DNA of 46,216 bases from NCBI GenBank assembly GCA_023663225.1, contig JAMPHU010000022.1, forward strand, positions 1 through 46,216, in the 5' to 3' direction. Origin of the DNA: Candidatus Gastranaerophilales bacterium (GTDB taxonomy: Bacteria; Bacillota; Clostridia; Lachnospirales; Lachnospiraceae). Below, one piece after another: positions 41,063-46,216 of this stretch (positions are counted from its first letter, which is position 1; each line of letters starts with the position of its first letter). The notes under the pieces were generated by a model, which had not been told where the DNA came from, ran no database searches, and was given only the letters and a program-made list of their open reading frames with translations. Position numbers and translations under genes: made by a program.

Positions 41063-42489
41063 TACAGGGAAGCTCCTTCCACAAACGCCCGATAGCCGCG
41101 GTAGGTCTCATACACATCCGCCTTGCTGGTAGCCTCCCAGGGCGCATGCATGTTTAACACCGCCACGCCGCTGTCGATGACGTTCATACCATAGCGCGCC
41201 AAAATGTAGGCGATGGTTCCGCCTCCGCCAAGATCCACCTTTCCCAGCTCCGCGGTCTGGAAATTGACCTTCTTTTTGTCAAAAATATGACGGATGTGCG
41301 CGATATACTCCGCATTGGCGTCGTTAGATCCGGACTTTCCGCGTGCGCCGGTGAATTTGTTGAACACCATGCCGCCGCCCAAGTACGCCACATTTTTCTT
41401 GTCAAAGCTGGCCGCATAGGTCGGATCAAAAGCGCTGCTCACATCGGAGGAGAGCATACAGCTTGACGCCAGACATCTGCGCACATTCAGCTCGCTGTAC
41501 TCTCCGGTCAGATTCATCACCTCCGCCACGGCATTTTCAAAGAAATGAGACTTCATGCCTGTGGCGCCCACAGAACCGATCTCCTCCTTGTCCACCAGGA
41601 TACAGCACAGCGTGCGCTTTGCCTCTTTGGTGTCCAGCATGGCCTTCATGGAAGTGAAAGCGCACACTCTGTCGTCCTGCCCGTAAGCTAAGATCATGCT
41701 GCGGTCAAAACCCGCCTCCCTGGCTTTTCCGGCGGGCACCACCTCGAGTTCCGCGGAAAGGAAGTCCTCCTCCTCAAAATCATACTGCTCTTTCAAAATA
41801 GCCAGAACGCCCTTCTTTACCGCGTCCTTACCTGCGCTCTGCTCCTCTTTGTCGTCCTTATCCTTCTTCTTTTTGTCCACAAAGATAGGTTTGTTGCCGA
41901 TAATGACATCCAGAGCCTCCCCCTCGATCACCTTCGCAGCCTTTTTTTCCAACTGTTCCTGCGCCAGATGAATCAAAAGGTCGGACACAAAAAACACGGG
42001 ATCGTCCTCATTTTCACCGATATTGATCTCCACCGTAGAGCCGTCCTTTTTCACCACCACACCGTGGATCGCCAGGGGGATCGTCACCCACTGGTATTTT
42101 TTCACGCCGCCGTAATAATGGGTGTCCAGATACGCAAAACCGCCCTCCTCGTACAGCGGATTTTGCTTGATATCCAGTCTGGGACTGTCGATATGCGCTC
42201 CCAGAATATTCATGCCGCGGCCGAGAGGCTCCTCCCCTATGCGGAACATGACGATGGACTTATTCATCCACACGCTGTACACCATATCGCCGGGATGCAG
42301 TTTTTCGCCCTTGCGGATCAACTCCTCCAGCTCTCGGTATCCGGCAGCCTCCACAGTATTCACGATAGTGTCGATGCACTCCCGCTCCGTCTTTCCTCTG
42401 TCCAGAAATTCTCTGTATTCGCCGCAGAGTTTTTCCAGCTTCTTCAAATCTTTTGCCTCATAGGTTTCCCATGTGTTTTTCTTTTCCAT
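41062..42489 (-). CDS. M18 family aminopeptidase
   Basis: This zinc aminopeptidase of the cytoplasm has 475 residues. Metal-binding and catalytic residues are visible: H99 and D101 in [11 protein letters not shown], the glutamate pair in [14 protein letters not shown] in [10 protein letters not shown] and the C-terminal histidine in LNMHAPWE. There is an extra Lys/Asp/Glu-rich insert (about residues 211-230, [12 protein letters not shown]) next to FVD. It lies eight bases after pheT and overlaps queA. The substrate is probably peptides with acidic or neutral N-termini. Confidence 0.93.
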   Translation of the reverse strand: MEKKNTWETYEAKDLKKLEKLCGEYREFLDRGKTERECIDTIVNTVEAAGYRELEELIRKGEKLHPGDMVYSVWMNKSIVMFRIGEEPLGRGMNILGAHIDSPRLDIKQNPLYEEGGFAYLDTHYYGGVKKYQWVTIPLAIHGVVVKKDGSTVEINIGENEDDPVFFVSDLLIHLAQEQLEKKAAKVIEGEALDVIIGNKPIFVDKKKKDKDDKEEQSAGKDAVKKGVLAILKEQYDFEEEDFLSAELEVVPAGKAREAGFDRSMILAYGQDDRVCAFTSMKAMLDTKEAKRTLCCILVDKEEIGSVGATGMKSHFFENAVAEVMNLTGEYSELNVRRCLASSCMLSSDVSSAFDPTYAASFDKKNVAYLGGGMVFNKFTGARGKSGSNDANAEYIAHIRHIFDKKKVNFQTAELGKVDLGGGGTIAYILARYGMNVIDSGVAVLNMHAPWEATSKADVYETYRGYRAFVEGASL

Positions 42490-42497
42490 ATTCCCTC

Positions 42498-44918
42498 CTA
42501 TTGCCTCAGCTCAATGCCCATCTGCTCCAGGCCGTTTAAAATCTTTTTCATGGCGGCGGTGATATCGCTCTCCCCAAGCGTTTTGTCCTTTGCGCGGAAC
42601 GTGATGGAGTACGCCATGGACTTAAATCCCTCCTTGATCTGTTCGCCCTCGTAGATGTCAAACAGCTCGTAAGACTCCAAGATCTTGCCGCCTCTTTGGG
42701 CGATCATCTGCTCGATCTGTCCCGCCAGCACACTCCTTGGCACCACCATGCTGATATCGCGGGTGACTGCCGGAAATTTCGCCACGCCGGTGTATTTTCT
42801 GTCAAAAGTGGTAAAAGGAATCACGCTTGGCATATCCAGCACCGCCACATAAGTCTTGGCTCCGATCTCGTAATTGTCCAATACCTCGGGATGCACCTCA
42901 CCCAGATAGCCTACCTCAGTTCCCTGATATTTAATCAATGCCTGACGTCCCGGGTGCAGGAAAGTTTTGCCGGCGTTGGGATCATATTCCTTTTTCCCCT
43001 TCATCCCCACAGCGTCAAAGAACTCCTCCAGCACGCCTTTCAGAGTAAAAAAGTCTCCTTCCCCGTAAAACCCCAGCGTAAACTGCATCCTCTCGTCCGG
43101 ATAATCCGTCACAGGCAGAGACTTGGGCAGATAAATGTTTCCCAGCTCATAGAGCTTCACATTCTTATTTCTATGGTTATAATTGAAGGCCAGACTGCTT
43201 AGCATACCGTTTAAGGAGATCGTCCTCATCACGGAGAAATCCTCTCCCAGCGGATTCGATATGGTGACAGTGCGGCGCAGTACATCGTCCTCGGGCAACA
43301 GCAGCTTGTCGAATACCTTCGGACTCTCGAAAGAATAGGTCATTCCCTGAGAAAAACCACAGTATTCCGCAATATCCCTGGCCTTGCTCTCAACGCGCAT
43401 CTTGTAGGAAAGTTTGCCCGTGGTGGCTTCCCCTGTAGGCAGCGTGGTAGGGATCTTGTCGTATCCGTAAAATCTGGCCACTTCCTCTGCTAAATCCGCA
43501 ATTCCGATCAAATCCTGGCGGAAAGAAGGGATCTCCACCTCTTTTGTCCCCTCGTCGTACACCAGATCCTCTCTCTCAAAAATGCGGATCATCTCCTGCG
43601 CCGACACATCCGTGCCCAAAAGCCGATTGATGCGCGCAGGGTCAAAGGGAATACGGCGCAGGGGCGCAAGCGGCTCTTTCACGTCCACCACGCCTCCGAC
43701 CACTTCTCCGCAACCCAGCTCCTCGATCAACTGGCAGGCGCGGTCGATCGCCGCCTGAGCTGTCCTGGCGTCCAGACCTTTCTCAAATTTGCCGGAGGCA
43801 TCGGTGCGCAGACCGATCCTGCGGGCGGATTTGCGGATGTTCGCGCCGTTGAAGATCGCCGCCTCAAAGAGTACGGTCTTCACATTGTCTGTGATCTTGG
43901 AATTTTCGCCGCCCATGATGCCGGCGATGCCGATCTCCTTCTCCGCGTCGCAGATCATCAGTACCTCACTGTCTAACTTGCGCATCTGTCCGTCCAAAGT
44001 CTGGAACTCGTCCCCGTCCTTGGCACGCCTCACGATGATCTTGTGACCCGCTATGGTGTCCAGATCAAAGGCGTGCATGGGCTGGCCGTACTCTTCCATG
44101 ACATAGTTCGTGATATCCACCAGATTGTTGATGGGCCGGATGCCCGACGCCGCCAGTCTTCTCTGCATCCACTTGGGCGAGGGCGCGATCTTGATATTTT
44201 TGCACACTCTGGCCAGATATCTAGTGCACAGATCGGTGTCCTGCACATCCACGCTGACATAGTCCCGCACGTCCTCCCCGTTTCCGGTCTCCTTGACGAC
44301 GGGCGGCAAAAAAGGTTTGCCAAAGGTGGCAGCCGCCTCTCTGGCGATTCCCAGCACACTGTAGCAGTCCACACGGTTGCTGGTGATCTCATACTCAAAC
44401 ACGGTGTCATGCAACCCCAGACATTCCACGGCATCCGCACCTACCTCCACATCGTCCTCGAAGATGTAGATGCCCATTTCCGGCGCTTCCGGATACATGT
44501 TCCGGTCGGAACCCAATTCTTCTATCGAGCACATCATGCCGTTCGACTCCACACCGCGCAGCTTGCCCGCTTTGATGAGGATGCCGTCCTCCGGCAGCGG
44601 ACCGCCGTCGTGCCCACCGGCCACCTTGCCGCCGTCCAAGACCACGGGCACCTTGTCGCCCACCTTGACATTGGGCGCGCCGGTGACAATCTGGATCGTC
44701 TCTGTCCCGATATCCACCTGGCACACGATCAGCTTGTCCGCATCGGGATGACGCGCGATCTCCTTGATCTGCCCCACTACGATTTTTTCCAGGTTCTTAT
44801 CTTTTCTCTCATAGCCTTCCACTTTGGTTCCGCTCATCGTCATCGCGTCGCGATACTCCTGAGGCGTGCAGTCAAGCTGCGGCACATATGCTTTTATCCA
44901 TGATAACGCTGTGTTCAT
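42498..44918 (-). CDS. pheT: Phenylalanyl-tRNA synthetase beta subunit
   Basis: The 806-residue subunit has the N-terminal tRNA-binding (EMAP-like) domain (about 40-150, VVGQIKEIARHPDADKLIVCQVD), the B3/B4 editing region (about 205-380, with GRPMHAFD-like GQPMHAFDLD), the B5 domain (about 405-475) and the C-terminal FDX-ACB anticodon-binding domain (about 712-806, KFPAVTRDISMVV). Length is normal. GGAGAGAGGAAACGAT precedes the ATG. It follows pheS by 101 bases. Confidence 0.97.
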   Translation of the reverse strand: MNTALSWIKAYVPQLDCTPQEYRDAMTMSGTKVEGYERKDKNLEKIVVGQIKEIARHPDADKLIVCQVDIGTETIQIVTGAPNVKVGDKVPVVLDGGKVAGGHDGGPLPEDGILIKAGKLRGVESNGMMCSIEELGSDRNMYPEAPEMGIYIFEDDVEVGADAVECLGLHDTVFEYEITSNRVDCYSVLGIAREAAATFGKPFLPPVVKETGNGEDVRDYVSVDVQDTDLCTRYLARVCKNIKIAPSPKWMQRRLAASGIRPINNLVDITNYVMEEYGQPMHAFDLDTIAGHKIIVRRAKDGDEFQTLDGQMRKLDSEVLMICDAEKEIGIAGIMGGENSKITDNVKTVLFEAAIFNGANIRKSARRIGLRTDASGKFEKGLDARTAQAAIDRACQLIEELGCGEVVGGVVDVKEPLAPLRRIPFDPARINRLLGTDVSAQEMIRIFEREDLVYDEGTKEVEIPSFRQDLIGIADLAEEVARFYGYDKIPTTLPTGEATTGKLSYKMRVESKARDIAEYCGFSQGMTYSFESPKVFDKLLLPEDDVLRRTVTISNPLGEDFSVMRTISLNGMLSSLAFNYNHRNKNVKLYELGNIYLPKSLPVTDYPDERMQFTLGFYGEGDFFTLKGVLEEFFDAVGMKGKKEYDPNAGKTFLHPGRQALIKYQGTEVGYLGEVHPEVLDNYEIGAKTYVAVLDMPSVIPFTTFDRKYTGVAKFPAVTRDISMVVPRSVLAGQIEQMIAQRGGKILESYELFDIYEGEQIKEGFKSMAYSITFRAKDKTLGESDITAAMKKILNGLEQMGIELRQ

Positions 44919-45019
44919 ATCGTTTCCTCTCTCCTTTTCCTTATTTATGCTTAATTGATCTCAAAATACAAATCTTGCAATCCGCACAATGACACTTGCC
45001 TTAGAAACGAATTTTTTAT

Positions 45020-46039
45020 TCAAAATTGCCTCAAGAACCGGATATCGTTCTCATACAAAAGGCGCATATCGTCGATCTCATATTTCAACAGCGCAATGCG
45101 CTCCAGACCCACGCCAAAGGCAAATCCGGTGTATTGCTCAGGGTCGATCCCGCTCATCTCCAGCACATGGGGATGCACCATGCCGCAGCCCAATATCTCG
45201 ATCCAACCCTCGCCTTTACAAAACCGACAGCCCTCGCCGCCGCATTTGAAGCAGGTCACATCCATCTCCGCGCTGGGCTCCGTGAACGGGAAATGATGCG
45301 GTCTGAATTTGACTTTGGTCTCCTCTCCAAACAACTCTCTGGCAAACTCCGCAAGCGTGCCCTTCAAGTCAGCGAGCGTAATGTTTTTGTCGATGACAAG
45401 TCCTTCGATCTGATGGAAGGAGGGGGAGTGCGTGGCGTCCACTTCGTCCGCGCGGAACACTCTTCCGGGGGCGATCATGCGGATGGGCAGCTTGCCCTTT
45501 TCCATCTCATGCACCTGTACGCCGGAGGTCTGTGTGCGCAGCAGGATATCTCCATTTACATAGAAGGTGTCCTGTTCATCCTTGGCCGGATGATCCGCCG
45601 GAATATTGAGCGCCTCAAAATTGTAATAATCCTTCTCAATCTCCGGGCCTTCCACCACTTCGTAACCCATGCCGATAAAGATCCTCTCCACTTCCTCCAA
45701 AGCGATGGTGTTGGGATGACGGTGTCCGATCTCCGCCTTTTTGGCGGGAAGGGTCACATCGATCACCTCAGCCTTCATCCTGGCCTCCCGAAGCGCCCTC
45801 TCCATCTTTGATTTTGCTTCCTCCAACACCTTCTCGATCTCCGCGCGGGTCTCGTTCACTAATTGTCCCACCTGGGGTCTGTCCTCCGGCGCGACCTCCT
45901 TCATAGACTTTAGTACGCTCGTCAACTCACCCTTTTTGCCGAGGATATTCACGCGGATCTCATTGAGTTTCTCCGCTGTGTCACAACTTCTGATCTGTGA
46001 TAGGGCCTGTTCCCTGATCTGGTCTAATTTGGCTCTCAT
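45020..46039 (-). CDS. pheS: Phenylalanyl-tRNA synthetase alpha subunit
   Basis: The 339-residue subunit has an N-terminal coiled coil (about 1-85) and a class II catalytic core: GMGYEVVEGPEIEKDYYNFE, motif 2 with FRADEVDATHSPSFHQ, and motif 3 with GFAFGVGLERIALLKY. The frame extends to an ATG at 46057, but the ATG at 46039 has GGGAG five bases upstream and gives MRAKLDQIREQA, the normal start. No T-box or clear promoter lies in the 125 bases between the start and the intron-like sequence at 46164, so its leader may lie beyond the window. Confidence 0.96.
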   Translation of the reverse strand: MRAKLDQIREQALSQIRSCDTAEKLNEIRVNILGKKGELTSVLKSMKEVAPEDRPQVGQLVNETRAEIEKVLEEAKSKMERALREARMKAEVIDVTLPAKKAEIGHRHPNTIALEEVERIFIGMGYEVVEGPEIEKDYYNFEALNIPADHPAKDEQDTFYVNGDILLRTQTSGVQVHEMEKGKLPIRMIAPGRVFRADEVDATHSPSFHQIEGLVIDKNITLADLKGTLAEFARELFGEETKVKFRPHHFPFTEPSAEMDVTCFKCGGEGCRFCKGEGWIEILGCGMVHPHVLEMSGIDPEQYTGFAFGVGLERIALLKYEIDDMRLLYENDIRFLRQF

Positions 46040-46163
46040 GGCTTCTCCCTTTCTCATTGTTCTTTTTGTCTTTCGGGCGGATCTAAATACATCGGAAGAT
46101 CATCCCTCGCGGCAAGCGCCAAATATTTGTGCAAGCACGGCATTTGGCGAATTGCTCGTGGAA

Positions 46164-46216
46164 ATCGAGTAGGGGAGATTTTCTCTCCCCTCTCACACCA
46201 CCGTACATGCCGTTCG
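46164..46216 (-). mobile_element. 3' end of a group II intron (truncated by window edge)
   Basis: Read on the minus strand from the right edge, the sequence has GGCATGTACGGTGGTG, like the 3' strand of domain V. GAGAGGGGAGAG then pairs with CTCCCC as domain VI, and it ends CTACTCGAT. This matches the conserved last bases of many bacterial group II introns, whose 3' ends follow a maturase gene. The rest, including any reverse transcriptase, would lie beyond the window. The 3' splice point is inferred at about 46164. Confidence 0.65.

Overview
The window reads as a chromosomal segment of a gut-type Clostridia, most likely a Lachnospiraceae. The signs are: Rex next to an ABC-F gene, a leucine T-box in front of leuS, a type II NADP isocitrate dehydrogenase, LRR_5 surface proteins with a class B sortase and a TPKTG sorting signal, tiny holin-like toxin genes, and good sigma-A promoters (TTGACA, 17 bp, TATAAT-like). 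There are no rRNA, tRNA or CRISPR features and no prophage. Genus and species cannot be fixed from the sequence alone.

Layout. 1-500: a type I toxin-antitoxin-like locus. 529-2981: a permease/ATPase/permease ABC transporter operon (minus). 3138-4742: rex plus a coiled-coil protein of unknown function, divergent from an ABC-F ATPase gene (4896-6809). 6831-8983: icd and a GntR/FCD regulator, separated by a 137-bp imperfect palindrome. 9182-19716: a ten-gene minus-strand signalling operon (REC-HD-GYP, PAS histidine kinase, degenerate REC-HD-GYP, cheR, cheB, cheY, cheA, cheW, an MCP without sensor domain, HPt). 19844-29386: a cell-surface block (class B sortase, a 1650-residue LRR surface protein ending in TPKTG, a 728-residue LRR membrane protein, a cytoplasmic subtilisin-like protease). 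29571-30748: a Cys-rich duplicated small protein and two proteins of unknown function. 30941-31285: a second toxin-antitoxin-like locus. 31354-31887: a Uma2-family protein. 32094-36957: leuS with its T-box, and an EF-G-like GTPase. 37161-39105: tyrA with an ACT domain, a VanZ-like protein and a PilZ protein. 39237-39992: two back-to-back toxin-antitoxin-like loci. 40037-46039: the pheS-pheT-M18 aminopeptidase-queA group. 46164 to the right edge: what appears to be the 3' end of a group II intron on the minus strand.

How the parts may work together. The signalling operon holds the elements of a phosphorelay: kinases (CheA and a PAS kinase), phosphotransfer sites (the HPt domain of CheA and a free HPt protein) and receivers (CheY, CheB, two REC-HD-GYP proteins). 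It carries one apparently active c-di-GMP phosphodiesterase and one that has lost its metal ligands. A PilZ c-di-GMP receptor is encoded 19 kb away. No flagellar gene is visible, so the target of the che-like cluster is open. In the surface block the sortase and its likely substrate are five bases apart and share a promoter.

The least expected content is the set of four tiny membrane-peptide genes. Three of them face a well-formed promoter on the opposite strand that would make a short antisense RNA ending in a shared hairpin at the 3' end of the toxin gene. In the fourth (290-382) the arrangement is the same and both promoters are clear.
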